A model generated the notes under the pieces. It made no database searches. It saw only the letters and a list, made by a program, of their open reading frames with translations, and had not been told where the DNA came from. 64,000 bases of DNA, taken from Morinoia aosen. Lineage: Eukaryota > Arthropoda > Malacostraca > Amphipoda > Talitridae. Below, piece by piece: positions 14,353 to 27,754 of the stretch (position 1 is the first letter of the stretch; each line of letters opens with the position of its first letter). A program made the translations under genes and the position numbers. The stretch is from positions 27,088,183 to 27,152,182 of the forward strand of contig CM059560.1 in the NCBI GenBank assembly GCA_030386875.1, read 5' to 3'.

Positions 14353-15910
14353 TGCGCGAGAAGCAGCTGCAGCCAGCACGTGGCAGGATTTAACACGAGC
14401 CCTTACCACATCTTCTGTTTGTGTGCACTGGCAGGTTTTATTTTTCTTTCCAAATCCATGCACTGACAATGTGCTGTGATATCACTTTAAAAAGATTTGG
14501 TCTGCTGATTTTTACTGCACTTTTAGCTTATCGTAATTGCACTCTACTAGAGTACACGGCCCGTCAAATATGATGGGATCCAATATTTTCCAAGAATACA
14601 TTTTCCGGATGTGGATAACAAACGAACACGTACATCCTAATAGTACCTACGAAAAAAAAGTTGTATCACACTTGTATAGGTACATCAACAGTATAGGTAC
14701 ATGAACATTCCATGGTAGCAATCATCAGGTATCAATCTTTATCTAACCAGATCTCATTTTTTTCGAACTGCAAAATGGTCGTGATTCCGATACGTAAACT
14801 GTTCTATTTGAGACGTTGCAGGTGCGATACGAGTGCTGGCTCACTCTCATATCAGTAAGTACTTCCGTTTAACTTGCAGGCTTCCAGAAATTCATGCAGG
14901 TGTATTTATTGTTCATACTCGTTACATGCGCATAACGAAAAAATATGCGAGCAGATTAATATAGAAAACGCAGCAGTGAAAACGAGACAAAAATGTTTTT
15001 AAGAGGCCTATTGAAGCATATATTTTAACCTGCCTCACACATGGATTCATACTGTACTTTAATTCACAGTTGGATTACCGACTACACAAGGACTGTTGAA
15101 TTTTCCCTCATAGATCTCAGTATATGTAAGTGGGCTGCTTGGCTAACGTTGTCTAGGGCAGCTGTCATGACTGCTGCGTCCAACACCTGCCGGCCTGGTG
15201 AGGTGCCTCCTGTTCCACCGCTCGTCTGCTCAACAATCCCACGTCGTTACAAGCTGAGGAGTTCACATGCATAATAGAACATGGCAGAACGAAGAAACAA
15301 CGGGAAAATGTTACTTAGCTCAAAATGTGCTGTGTCAGTATGATTTGTAATTTAATAATAATTTGTCAATGCTAATTTTGCAGTAGTTAACATACGGTCG
15401 TTGTGTTTTTATCGCCCTACAAAACCGAATTCAAAAACCTGGATTGGATCCATCAGAACGCGGATATTTGAAACTATCAGACTGAATTCGACGAGCTGCA
15501 AGCAGCAACGTTCAGTGTGTGTGTGCCTATGAAGTAAACAAAGTTTGATCTATCGAACTCTTCATGGCCATTGTTTTCACGAAGTCGATGGCTGACGCAG
15601 CTCGGATACAACCGTCTGTCCCCGAACAGGGCGGCTGTGTGGCGCCAGACCAGGTGCTGCATTTTCCAACAGTGTACGTCATCCAAGTAATATGGCTGAC
15701 AGTTAAAGTTCTTCTCTTGACTTCTCTACAGTGTTTTTTTCGGAAAAAACTCCAAGATTGAAATTTAATTTATAAAAACTCAACCTCGAGGATTTTGGCG
15801 AAAAAGTAAAACTACACGTAGTGTAGCCAAGTTGACAGGTGAACTTAATCTGTCAGCTGTACCGTTTCGAGGACGTAAATTGTTTGAAATTCCTGCACGA
15901 GGCATGCCTC
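14353..15910. other. AT-rich DNA, no gene recognised
   Basis: Only short unrecognised frames are present, with no repeat structure and no RNA gene seen. Confidence 0.55.
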
Positions 15911-15911
15911 A

Positions 15912-16052
15912 GCTGCCCCACTCGCGCAGGTGCAGCGCGCGTCCGCACGCGCGGCGCGGCACGTGCTCCGCTCCCCCAGCGAGGTGGGGGAGTTTGCTGG
16001 CCAAAAAAGTGGCCGAGCGGCCGAGTCGCGACAGGGAGGGAGAAGGTTGGCA
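15912..16052. other. CpG-rich patch with hairpin
   Basis: GC- and CpG-dense sequence stands out from AT-rich flanks. It includes the inverted repeat CTCCCCC (15971-15977) and GGGGGAG (15986-15992) with an 8-base loop. Several overlapping frames on both strands stay open, as is usual where stop codons are rare. It could be a promoter-type CpG island, but no adjacent gene is recognisable. Confidence 0.5.
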
Positions 16053-17303
16053 ATTCGACTGCAGTGGGGATGTATTACTGCATAGATGCTCAAGTCTTCG
16101 TCGTTTGCGTTTTCTTTTCAAAATAAGAGAAGGTATACTGTAATTCGAGGTTTTGGTTTTGGTTGAACTTATTTATTTCATTTTTGTGCTCGGTTTTGAT
16201 ATAATTGATCATGAACCTATGCTCGTCCCATCGCTACGTGTTGATGTTTTTTCGTAACGCATTCAAATAAAGATGCCAACTTCCACCGCGGCATCATTCT
16301 GATACGTTAATATCTGAGAATGATAGTATGTCCCCTACATACAGCGAGTTAATATATCCATCCGTAAAAGATGGGGGGAACTGTACACCAAGACGCACAA
16401 GACCGGCTTATTAAACCAGCGTCGCGTCCGTCTTGCTTTACTCTCGACACTCATAGCAGAAACGAACTATCAACACCAAGACTAAGAGTTAGCGTGCCTG
16501 GAACCGGATTTCTTAGGTCTTTGAAGAAAGCTCAACGAGTTTGAATTGTCATGTTAATCGGCTGTTTGTCAGACGAAAATTACGTATTTTGTGATGATTA
16601 TCGTCGTAAGTGTATGGTCATGATGCTATAGGAAGAAATATTTACTTTTACTCCGTTGTCAGAACTCTGCGTGCGAGTTAGAACATCAAATATGCTTCGT
16701 GACGCAGTGGGAGCGTGAATATTGCAACCAAAATTCTTCTCGATGGAATTTTTTTAAGAAAGCGTACAAGTGAAAATATTTTCGAGGTTTCGTATTTCTA
16801 AGCAAAACTCACAAATTAATGACAATGATTATACTAATAAGAAAGCATTAGGCATAAAAATATTCATGTGAAGTAAATGCCTGCAGAATGTGTTCCGTGA
16901 GCGGCTCGTGCAGCAAACTTAGACAGCAGTTGTGAAGCAATGCAGTTGAGTCGTCGCTGCGTCAGTACAAGCGTAGCGGTAACGCTGCATCTGTAACAAA
17001 TTTTTTACAAGTACGTTGCACCAGATGCTGCAGACGGTTTCGAATGCAAGACAATTTTCAAAACTGCGAATAATTTGCTCCACCGCAACCATCTCATTGT
17101 ATGTATATTGCATCAGTTGTTTGAAAACTAGTTCAAGAGCAGGAGGGAATTATCCCATGCGCAAATAAATCACTGCATCTGCAAGCAAATATTTACTGCT
17201 AGCAGCACACTGCAGCTCCCAAATGTTTATCGCACAGCGGCGAACGAACTGTTGTATATGAGGACAACTCGACACAGCGTCTATACATATTGTTGAACCC
17301 GCA
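16053..17303. other. AT-rich DNA, no gene recognised
   Basis: Short frames only. I see no repeat, transposon end or RNA gene. Confidence 0.55.
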
Positions 17304-17349
17304 ATGCAACAAAACAGCTGTCATCTTATTGAAAAACACGAGCATGCTG

Positions 17350-17466
17350 TTACAGCTGCAAGCATGATAGTGCGCTATCAGCATGATGTCAGGGCTGCTG
17401 GTATTTTTGATAAAGCTGCAAGCGTGATATACGAATATCAGCATGATGTCGTGCTGGTATTTTTGT
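17350..17466. repeat. ~60-bp direct duplication
   Basis: The block AGCTGCAAGCATGATA...TATCAGCATGATGTC, followed by GCTGGTATTTTT, occurs twice in tandem with a few changes. It may mark a small slippage duplication. Confidence 0.75.
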
Positions 17467-17540
17467 TTCGGGGGCAAGAGCTATCGTCACTGCAGAAATG
17501 TTTTTACAGCAAACAGTTTCGAGCATTTAGGTCCGACATA

Positions 17541-17760
17541 ACTAGGGCTGTGACAATATGTCAGCCCTAGTCATCCCTATAGACAACTGATTATATTACG
17601 CTGACACTGATAATAATCACATACATATGCATGTATGTGATTTGTATTAATACAATGTGTTAATACATGTGTAAATTACATACATACGCATTTATGTAGG
17701 TGGTTATTAGGGCTGTAACAATATGATTAACGCACTAGTCATAACCATTTTCTAGGAATG
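17541..17760. repeat. Palindrome-rich ~220-bp block, possible MITE-like relic
   Basis: A motif TAGGGCTGTGACAATATG at 17543 recurs with one change at 17708, in direct orientation. The left copy is itself an inverted repeat (ACTAGGGCTG at 17541-17550, complement at 17562-17571). The right copy is bounded by TGGTTAT and ATAACCA. Between them lies an 11-bp-arm palindrome at 17616-17641 plus further AT-rich palindromes. Ends of the TAGGGCTGT kind recall hAT-type terminal repeats, but that assignment is only an inference. Confidence 0.5.
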
Positions 17761-19915
17761 CTGATACATTTGGCCAACTTGAATGAATCTATTGCTTTAT
17801 GTTCATCCATGCATGGATAATTTCTTTTGATGCATTTCTGTGAGTAATAAATAATTTTATTTATGTTTACATCAGAAGTAAATTTCTTTCACTATAAAAA
17901 ACTTGGTATTTCTAAAGCTTTTAGGCCAATTGACGATAAGTGTGCGGTGTTTTATGCATTAACACGACGAGTAAAATAACCCAATCGTGTGAACTAGTCT
18001 GCCGTTCTTTAAAATCAATCGAACTTTCTCTGATAAAATGGAGAGTAAACTGTGTGTACCGATCATATTCAATGATTACAAATAATCAGCGCCTCGAAGG
18101 TTGCATAATTGCCCTAGCCATGAACTTCAAAGTAATTTGCACATTCATATGTCCGCATCATTGCACTTTCAGTTCGATATTTGTTGGTGTTATTCTTCAG
18201 TTCACCTTTTATTCTGTGATTGTTTTCGCTCGCTAGTTTTTCTCTCAACTCGTCGTCGACTTATTTTTGATAGTTTTTAAACTCAAGAGTATTTTTTACT
18301 CACTCTTTTTTCCCTTCTTTTCTATTGGTTTCAACTTTTCAACATGAGCTATGATATCTCAACTCATGTTTTTCCACAACCTTATGCGGATCTCTCTTTC
18401 ACTATTTCAACTGGCACGTATTGTTCCATACTCAATTCGTATTTCTTCCCACAATCTCAACCCAAACTTTTGCCCATCACTTCAACCCACTCTTTTTTCT
18501 GGCCTAAAGCTACAATTTCCTTTCATTTGCGGATGTCACCGCCGCACTCGAAAGTTTCTTACGCAATAGACCAAAGTAAGTAAGATCTTGCTGTGAATTG
18601 CAGTTTCATCAGAATTTGTTGCAGGAATCTGAAGCGGATGTACTATCCATTACTTTTACATTGCACCTTCATTTCCTTTCCCCTAGATGGAGGCCAACAT
18701 ATCTGCGAGTGACCAACCACATATTTATTGTTCCTACGAATATATCGTTCGTTAGTATGCCATCTAGGTGAGTTGTAGTGAAACAATTTGTGGTTACAAA
18801 ACTTGAAATTTTTTTTCTCTTCTCTCTTTAACAACTTAGTGTTTCTTCGCTGTTCGAATATGGGAAAGCTTTAAAAGCATTTTATTTAACGGATAAAACA
18901 TTTCTCCGCCTTTCGTGCTTTTAAATTTTTGGTGTTTGAACACGTGGTATAAATTTCACTGATAACTTGTGTAGTGTGGTAAAAATGTCAAATTCGAAAT
19001 TAATTTGGATCCATATTTTTGCATTAGATTCTATGAGATCAGTCAACTGCTTAATTAGTAAGTGATGTACTGGACAACTTATTTATTGACAAGTGCAATC
19101 GTTCAGTTGGCACCTGCATGTAATTTTTCCACAAAAGAAACTAGGCTCTTATAATTAAAAGCGTTCAAACACGTATGTTCAAAATGAACGCTCTGACTAA
19201 CTGTATAACAGCTATATACAATACGTTCGAAGGCACATTTTTATGCACTAAAGCTCGATTAGATTAGATTTGTTGTTAGTTTATGCCTCCTTAAAGGCGA
19301 CAAAGCGTTCCAAAGAGAGGAAGAATCAAGGCACCATTTAAGATAGCGCTAAGGGCACGCGGAATTTATGCACAAGATGTGTACCCGCACAAGATCTCTT
19401 ACGCATGGACACAAAAAATTCAAGAAGGAATGTAATGGAACAAGATAAAAGTTGAAGAAAGTTAGAAATGCTCAAAAACTGGACAGCAGTGAACCGAAAA
19501 GGGATAGTCCTTAACATAACAACAAAAGTATTTTATTTCAACAAAAAGAAAGCCTACCTAACACTCAGCTCGCATTTCCCCACTAAGAACGTAGATTCTC
19601 ATAGAGACAATAGCTGTATCCCCAGAGGGAAACTAAAATTCGAAAAGAAACATTCGCTTTTCAATTCGGATCACACTTATTTGAGAAAATTTATCTGATT
19701 GAAACCTGAAAATATCTTTCATATCCATGAATGTCAACTTCTCGCCTTTCCAAGCAAGTTACAGGCATAAACGAACTACACCTCACTATTTTTTCCTTTT
19801 TCGGTGAACTTTAAATTTTTCACTCACGCATGTTAATCTGCTTAGAAAGGCATTGTAATTTGACGTTACGTACGTGATGTATCTCGGGCCAAAACACTTC
19901 TTGCAGAGTTGACGT
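17761..19915. other. AT-rich DNA, no gene recognised
   Basis: Frames are at most 98 codons and unrecognised. The stretch 18300-18540 is pyrimidine-rich with recurring TTTCAACT- and CCACAA-like words but no clean period. Confidence 0.55.
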
Positions 19916-19921
19916 CGTGCG

Positions 19922-20300
19922 CCAACGTAGCAAATTATTAACTTGTTCATTGGTCGTAAATTGTTTGTGACGCATCCTGCGGTAACGTACGTTGTAAATA
20001 CCTGGCTTGTTTGTGGTTTATCAATTGTTAGTGCTGCCTTAAACTAACGTAACGAACTAACCAACTTGCTCGTTGTTCAGTAATTGTTTGTGAAACAACA
20101 TAAGCCAAAGTAGCGAATTGACAAACTTTTTCGTTGTTTATTGTTTGTGGCACATCATGAGCAAAGGTAGCGAATTAACTAACTTTTCCGTTGTTTATTG
20201 TTTGTGGCACATCATGAGCAAAGGTAGCGAATTAACTAACTTTTCCGTTGTTTATTGTTTGTGGCACATCATGAGCAAAAGTATCGAATTACAGACTTGC
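19922..20300. repeat. 57-bp minisatellite with decayed left flank
   Basis: Units beginning GGTAGCGAATTAACTAAC occur at 20109, 20166 and 20223, with a partial one near 20280. The copies at 20166 and 20223 are nearly identical. Older copies without a strict period run leftward to about 19922. Since 57 is 19 codons, one plus frame reads a 19-residue repeat (core FSVVYCLWHIMSKGSEL), which I take as a by-product. Confidence 0.9.
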
Positions 20301-23300
20301 TCACTAATGAATTGACCGTGAGGTGGGCAAGCTCATTCACGCCACCAACATCGCAGCGTCGGACTTCCCACGCCAGTCGACCTTCGGACAAATCAATTGT
20401 TGTCAAATTACAGCACGGCTACTTACGAGCTCTGATTGGATGTCGCCGAGGCTACCGCAATCCTGCATTAGCCAATGACGTCAGCTTTGGAGAACTTGAT
20501 AAAGATAAACCTGTTTGAGAAGCGCAGTATATTTCCATTTAGCTTTAATAAAATTATGGAACTAACTATATGATCCATGTGGTTGGTAATTCTTTCATTA
20601 CTAACTAAGAAGTGTCTTGGAAAATTGATGTCTTGATGACATAGTAGTTCACTCTGAACGGAGGGAGAATTTAAATAAATATCATACGATATATTCAGCG
20701 GATGATCGTCAAATTCAACAGAAGCGTTATATGGGTCACACTCACTGTAGTAATTTATGAATAACGTCAACGACGGGACATATATTTGCAATAGAATTAA
20801 AATTAGTAACCAAACATTTTTTTTGAAAGCTCCAATGTATTTCATACTCGAGTTATTCTACTGGCTGATGAAAGAAAATTTCATGTATTATAGCAAATCT
20901 ATTTAATTTAAATGAATTTCTTGTGATTGTGGGATAATTAAATGAATGAAATAAGACACTTTGATGTACGTTTACTGGCAATGGATAATCAAGATGTTTC
21001 TAATTAGCTAAGCGATTACGTGGCTCATAATTAGAAGAGAGACATGAAAAGAAAGTTATAGCACCAGATGCTATTAACCTTGTATTACGGTTACGGGGTG
21101 AAATTTCAAAGAGATGTACAAGTAAGAATCATGTGAACTAATTGGCCTTCAAATAATAAAGACCTTAATTTCTCGGTTTGATGTATCACCATGTCATCAA
21201 GTAAAGCGCTCGGTCCTGTGAGAGCACGCAAAAAAACAGGAACCACCCACCTAAGGGCGAACTTATTAACAGTTTGCTTCTGTGTCATCCAAAGTGAGTG
21301 AGTAATAAACGACGTAATTGTGGTCACGGCCTTCATCGCAAGCGAATTTTATGACCTTAATGGAGATCAGTGCAGGTAAATTTTAATGGGATTAATGAGA
21401 GATTTGCTGTGGTGACCGTGAGACAATGGCGGCAGCGCTACGGCATGAGAAGGGAGCTGTATAGGAGAGACCAAGGGTGAAGCGTTGCAAAGTTATAGGG
21501 GAGCCTCGAGTATTGTGAAGAAGACTTGTTCAAACACATCTTTTAGGGTTTCAATATGCTATTAATCTGAACCATATACTTATGTATTAAGCCATGTTAG
21601 TCTTTTTATCGTTAATTTTATGTATAACATTAGCAATAATGTTCGCCATTTTACTTGGGTTAGTGTGGTAACCGTCTTAACTATTACTATAAAAGAATGA
21701 TAATGCTGCTGTAAAGCCAAATTCCTCAATTACGCTGCTTTTGGATCACTAGTACTCGTGAAACAAATTATTTAAACGACAATGAGAAGAGCGGAATCAA
21801 TGCTAGACATTATTACCTGCGTGCGGTGAAAGATTGGTGTTCGGTTGTGCAGCAGTGACTTTTTCCATTTCTAGGTCTCCTAGCTGCTTTGAAGATGAAA
21901 AGAAATACCAAAAAATAATTCAAACACAAGTTGAGCTAATCCGCGATTAAATATTACAACAAATTCAGAGGAAATTTATTGCACACTTTTCCAGAGTGGT
22001 TGAGAAAATACACGAAAACGCATTTGGTTACGGCTACCTATGCACGGTGCAAAAAATTTTCATTTTTGAAATGAAACAAATATTGAGATTTCAAAAATAT
22101 CATCCCAGTTTTCAAAACATAAATTTCAAAATGAGCATTTTTAGATGTTTAGGCATTGGTCACAGGGAATACATTAGAATGGTTCTGTGAAGCATGAGGA
22201 TGTTGCGGAGAACCTTGGATATCATTTACCTTTAACTAAGATCTTTCACTGTGTTCTAAGACGGATCCTGCTGTCATGCATTCCAAAGCGCCTATGTGTA
22301 CAAGTGATGAACTATTGATGTTGTGAGAATTAATTTCACCATTTAAATTTTTTTTGCGTGTACGTAATAATCGACCATCACAAACAACTTGAATCAGTTC
22401 CGGTCTAAGATTCTAAATATTGCGGTCGTAAATGCATTTAATTTTAGCCCATTGTCCCTATCCTAAGTAACTATAGATCGGATGTTAAACCGTGAACCAT
22501 TGAAAAATTGAGAAAATAAGCCAAAACCAAACGACTTGTTCCTGCAGCTATTAAAAATTAAATTTTATTAGAAAGCGATTTAGCAGAATCCGTTTCACAT
22601 CGTACATGTATAGAATAGTTTACCTGGTCACTATTGTTGGGAGATAGATTCAGGCTGCACTTTTTCAGAGTAACTAATAGTGCTGTTATTTTTTAATATA
22701 AGAGCAATGGTAACAAAAATGACATTAAGAATACGTGAGTGGAAATTTTTGCAGTTTAAATTTGCGCGAATTATTTCTATAATTAGGTTGAGATTGGATA
22801 GATCGCACAGCAGTGGCCCAGAGATGTGGCCAGCAACGGAGCCAATATTAATATCAGTTGGTGAAAATTTTTGGTAGAGCAGGTGGTCTAGAAAAGCGAA
22901 CAACGAGAAAATTGTCTATTGGTAGCTATACTACTGTAATTAGAAAATGATAGGCATAGATCGAATGATATTATTAACAAATACTCGTATAATGGCTAAA
23001 ATTGCAGTCATGGTTATTGATGAAATGAGTGAAAATTATTCATAATAGTGTCGCAGTGGCGATTTTCTCTGTTGGGTATAGGAGAAAAATTCCAAGCACA
23101 ATACCCCACTCTACCCAGGTGTCTGAAATGGGTACCGGTCTTGACCGGGGGAAAGCGTCATGGCGTCCTGGCGTTAGTTATAAGGCATTTGAAAATCCAA
23201 TGTACAAGGTGATATGTATCAGGCTTGATTGGAAATAAAGCATCCGTAGATGCCTTCATTATTTATATTTTGAGAATCCTGTTTGAGTCAAATTTGCGCT

Positions 23301-23779
23301 AAAAAGAATGACAAATACTATTGAATATTGAAATGCTGTTACAAATAAGATTGACAACACTGTAGCGGCATTTCAAGCATAACAAAGTACGTTTAAATAA
23401 CCCTGTGCAGCGAGGGCTTATTCTTGACATACTCGTATATACGGTCACTTGCCCCTGCTCTTTTTCTTCCCATTCATTCGCTGCTCTTTTTTTTCATTTA
23501 CATTCACCTGATGCAGTCCATACGCTTAAAAAGGTGAACATTGCTGGAATTACTGATTAAATTTAACGGAATATTTTTTATTCACATATTTTATCGAAAG
23601 AGTATTAATTCTTGTTAAATGTTAGTATATATATAGTTTATGCTGTAGGGAGGATTTATAGGTGCGTGACATTTCAGCGAGAACATTAGTGCTCATTGCT
23701 ACATTGTGCAAAATTTCGAAAATATTCCCCTCAAGTGGAATAAAATCATTTTTATTATAAAATATTCTCCAAGCTGAGA
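20301..23779. other. AT-rich DNA, no gene recognised
   Basis: The longest frame is 20468-20845 on the minus strand (125 codons), with a hydrophobic N-terminal stretch (WLLILILLQIYV). It matches no family known to me and I do not call it a gene. No RNA gene or repeat was seen. Confidence 0.55.
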
Positions 23780-24085
23780 GTTAGGTAAGCACTTTTTTTG
23801 TTGAAAGGGAACAGGATTTGAATTTTATTACGGGCCTTTTTTTTCAGTTCACTGCCGTCATGGTTTTCAGCACCAATTACTTTTCCTTCGAATTTTTTCT
23901 CATTTCAAAAATTTCTTTATTAACTTACTGTTTCTATGAGTAGGGGATCTTGCGTAGGAATACACCTTGCGCATAGATTTCCGTATCCTAAACTTGTCAC
24001 TAAATGGAGCCTTGCTTCTTCCTTTTTTTGGGACACCTCTGTCGGGGTCATGGAAACTTAAACTAACTCATCTAATCTACATATC
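23780..24085 (+). mobile_element. Diverged LINE 3' end (family copy 1 of 3)
   Basis: This stretch aligns along most of its length with the near-identical blocks at 38231-38555 and 42607-42940. Shared landmarks, in order, are GTTAGGTA, TTTTTGTTGAA, a TTTTTTCAGTTCACT stretch, TTTTCAGCACC, CTTACTGTTTCT, CACCTTG(T/C)GCATAGATT, ACTAAATGG and GAAACTTAAACT. It is clearly older: many substitutions, an insertion of about 30 bp near 23940, and no TAA tail or coding tail left. It ends about 90 bp before the large 34-bp array. Confidence 0.75.
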
Positions 24086-24218
24086 TAGTGTAATATTCGA
24101 AAATTTTCAGCCCTGAAGTTATCGACTATAGTTGCATGATATGCTCGATGGTTATAAGAGGGCGGAAATAACGTGAGTGGTGCCAAGCACCACCATTACA
24201 AGCCACATGAGTGGTGCC

Positions 24219-27200
24219 AAGCACCACCATTACAAGCCACGTGAGTGGTGCCAAGCACCACCATTACAAGCCACATGAGTGGTGCCAAGCACCACCATTA
24301 CAAGCCACGTGAGTGGTGCCAAGCACCACCATTACAAGCCACGTGAGTGGTGCCAAGCACCACCATTACAAGCCACGTGAGTGGTGCCGAGCACCACCAT
24401 TACAAGCCACGTGAGTGGTGCCAAGCACCACCATTACAAGCCACGTGAGTGGTGCCAAGCACCACCATTACAAGCCACGTGAGTGGTGCCGAGCACCACC
24501 ATTACAAGCCACGTGAGTGGTGCCAAGCACCACCATTACAAGCCACGTGAGTGGTGCCAAGCACCACCATTACAAGCCACATGAGTGGTGCCAAGCACCA
24601 CCATTACAAGCCACGTGAGTGGTGCCAAGCACCACCATTACAAGCCACATGAGTGGTGCCAAGCACCACCATTACAAGCCACGTGAGTGGTGCCAAGCAC
24701 CACCATTACAAGCCACGTGAGTGGTGCCGAGCACCACCATTACAAGCCACGTGAGTGGTGCCGAGCACCACCATTACAAGCCACGTGAGTGGTGCCAAGC
24801 ACCACCATTACAAGCCACGTGAGTGGTGCCGAGCACCACCATTACAAGCCACGTGAGTGGTGCCAAGCACCACCATTACAAGCCACGTGAGTGGTGCCAA
24901 GCACCACCATTACAAGCCACGTGAGTGGTGCCAAGCACCACCATTACAAGCCACGTGAGTGGTGCCAAGCACCACCATTACAAGCCACATGAGTGGTGCC
25001 AAGCACCACCATTACAAGCCACGTGAGTGGTGCCAAGCACCACCATTACAAGCCACGTGAGTGGTGCCAAGCACCACCATTACAAGCCACGTGAGTGGTG
25101 CCAAGCACCACCATTACAAGCCACGTGAGTGGTGCCAAGCACCACCATTACAAGCCACGTGAGTGGTGCCAAGCACCACCATTACAAGCCACATGAGTGG
25201 TGCCAAGCACCACCATTACAAGCCACGTGAGTGGTGCCAAGCACCACCATTACAAGCCACGTGAGTGGTGCCAAGCACCACCATTACAAGCCACGTGAGT
25301 GGTGCCAAGCACCACCATTACAAGCCACATGAGTGGTGCCAAGCACCACCATTACAAGCCACGTGAGTGGTGCCAAGCACCACCATTACAAGCCACGTGA
25401 GTGGTGCCAAGCACCACCATTACAAGCCACATGAGTGGTGCCAAGCACCACCATTACAAGCCACATGAGTGGTGCCAAGCACCACCATTACAAGCCACGT
25501 GAGTGGTGCCAAGCCCCACCATTACAAGCCACGTGAGTGGTGCCAAGCACCACCATTACAAGCCACGTGAGTGGTGCCAAGCACCACCATTACAAGCCAC
25601 ATGAGTGGTGCCAAGCACCACCATTACAAGCCACATGAGTGGTGCCAAGCACCACCATTACAAGCCACGTGAGTGGTGCCAAGCACCACCATTACAAGCC
25701 ACGTGAGTGGTGCCAAGCACCACCATTACAAGCCACGTGAGTGGTGCCGAGCACCACCATTACAAGCCACGTGAGTGGTGCCAAGCACCACCATTACAAG
25801 CCACGTGAGTGGTGCCAAGCACCACCATTACAAGCCACATGAGTGGTGCCAAGCACCACCATTACAAGCCACGTGAGTGGTGCCAAGCACCACCATTACA
25901 AGCCACGTGAGTGGTGCCGAGCACCACCATTACAAGCCACGTGAGTGGTGCCAAGCACCACCATTACAAGCCACGTGAGTGGTGCCGAGCACCACCATTA
26001 CAAGCCACGTGAGTGGTGCCAAGCACCACCATTACAAGCCACATGAGTGGTGCCAAGCACCACCATTACAAGCCACATGAGTGGTGCCAAGCACCACCAT
26101 TACAAGCCACATGAGTGGTGCCAAGCACCACCATTACAAGCCACGTGAGTGGTGCCAAGCACCACCATTACAAGCCACGTGAGTGGTGCCAAGCACCACC
26201 ATTACAAGCCACGTGAGTGGTGCCGAGCACCACCATTACAAGCCACGTGAGTGGTGCCAAGCACCACCATTACAAGCCACGTGAGTGGTGCCAAGCACCA
26301 CCATTACAAGCCACGTGAGTGGTGCCGAGCACCACCATTACAAGCCACGTGAGTGGTGCCAAGCACCACCATTACAAGCCACGTGAGTGGTGCCAAGCAC
26401 CACCATTACAAGCCACGTGAGTGGTGCCGAGCACCACCATTACAAGCCACGTGAGTGGTGCCAAGCACCACCATTACAAGCCACGTGAGTGGTGCCAAGC
26501 ACCACCATTACAAGCCACGTGAGTGGTGCCGAGCACCACCATTACAAGCCACGTGAGTGGTGCCAAGCACCACCATTACAAGCCACGTGAGTGGTGCCAA
26601 GCATCACCATTACAAGCCACGTGAGTGGTGCCAAGCACCACCATTACAAGCCACGTGAGTGGTGCCAAGCACCACCATTACAAGCCACGTGAGTGGTGCC
26701 AAGCACCACCATTACAAGCCACGTGAGTGGTGCCAAGCACCACCATTACAAGCCACGTGAGTGGTGCCAAGCACCACCATTACAAGCCACGTGAGTGGTG
26801 CCAAGCACCACCATTACAAGCCATATGAGTGGTGCCAAGCATCACCATTACAAGCCACGTGAGTGGTGCCAAGCATCACCATTACAAGCCACGTGAGTTT
26901 TGCCAAGCATCACCATTACAAGCCACGTGAGTGGTGCCAAGCATCACCATTACAAGCCACGTGAGTGGTGCCAAGCATCACCATTACAAGCCACGTGAGT
27001 GGTGCCAAGCACCACCATTACAAGCCACGTGAGTGGTGCCAAGCACCACCATTACAAGCCACGTGAGTGGTGACAAGCACCACCATTACAAGCCACATGA
27101 GTGGTGCCGAGCACCACCATTACAAGCCACGTGAGTGGTGCCGAGCACCACCATTACAAGCCACGTGAGTGGTGCCAAGCACCACCATTACAAGCCACAT

Positions 27201-27754
27201 GAGTGGTGCCAAGCACCACCATTACAAGCCACGTGAGTGGTGCCAAGCACCACCATTACAAGCCACGTGAGTGGTGCCAAGCACCACCATTACAAGCCAC
27301 GTGAGTGGTGCCAAGCACCACCATTACAAGCCACGTGAGTGGTACCGAGCACCACCATTACAAGCCACATAAGTGGTGCCGAGCACCACCATTACAAGCC
27401 ACGTGAGTGGTACCGAGCATCCCCATTACAAGCCACATGAGTGGTGCCGAGCACCACCATTACAAGCCACGTGAGTGGTGCCGAGCACCACCATTACAAG
27501 CCACGTGAGTGGTGCCGAGCATCCCCATTACAAGCCACATGAGTGGTGCCGAGCACCACCATTACAAGCCACATGAGTGGTGCCGAGCACCACCATTACA
27601 AGCCACGTGAGTGGTACCGAGCATCACAATTACAAGCCACGTGAGTGGTACCGAGCATCCCCATTACAAGCCACATGAGTGGTGCCGAGCACCACCATTA
27701 CAAGCCACGTGAGTGGTGCCGAGCACCACCATTACAAGCCACATGAGTGGTGCC
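24219..27754. repeat. Higher-order repeat, copy 1 (3,536 bp, 104 monomers)
   Basis: Private variants recur exactly 3,536 bp downstream: the AAGCCCC unit (25511 and 29047), the GAGTTTTG unit (26895 and 30431) and the TGACAAGC unit (27071 and 30607). The order of CACGTG/CACATG and CCAAG/CCGAG states also matches at every point I compared. I found one difference (T at 26824, C at 30360). The match ends at 27755 against 31291. Confidence 0.92.

Noticed and set aside
20468-20845. 125-codon minus frame with a hydrophobic N-terminus and two N-glycosylation-type motifs
   Set aside because: It could be a secreted or membrane protein, but a frame of this length is expected by chance in 64 kb and nothing matches a known family.
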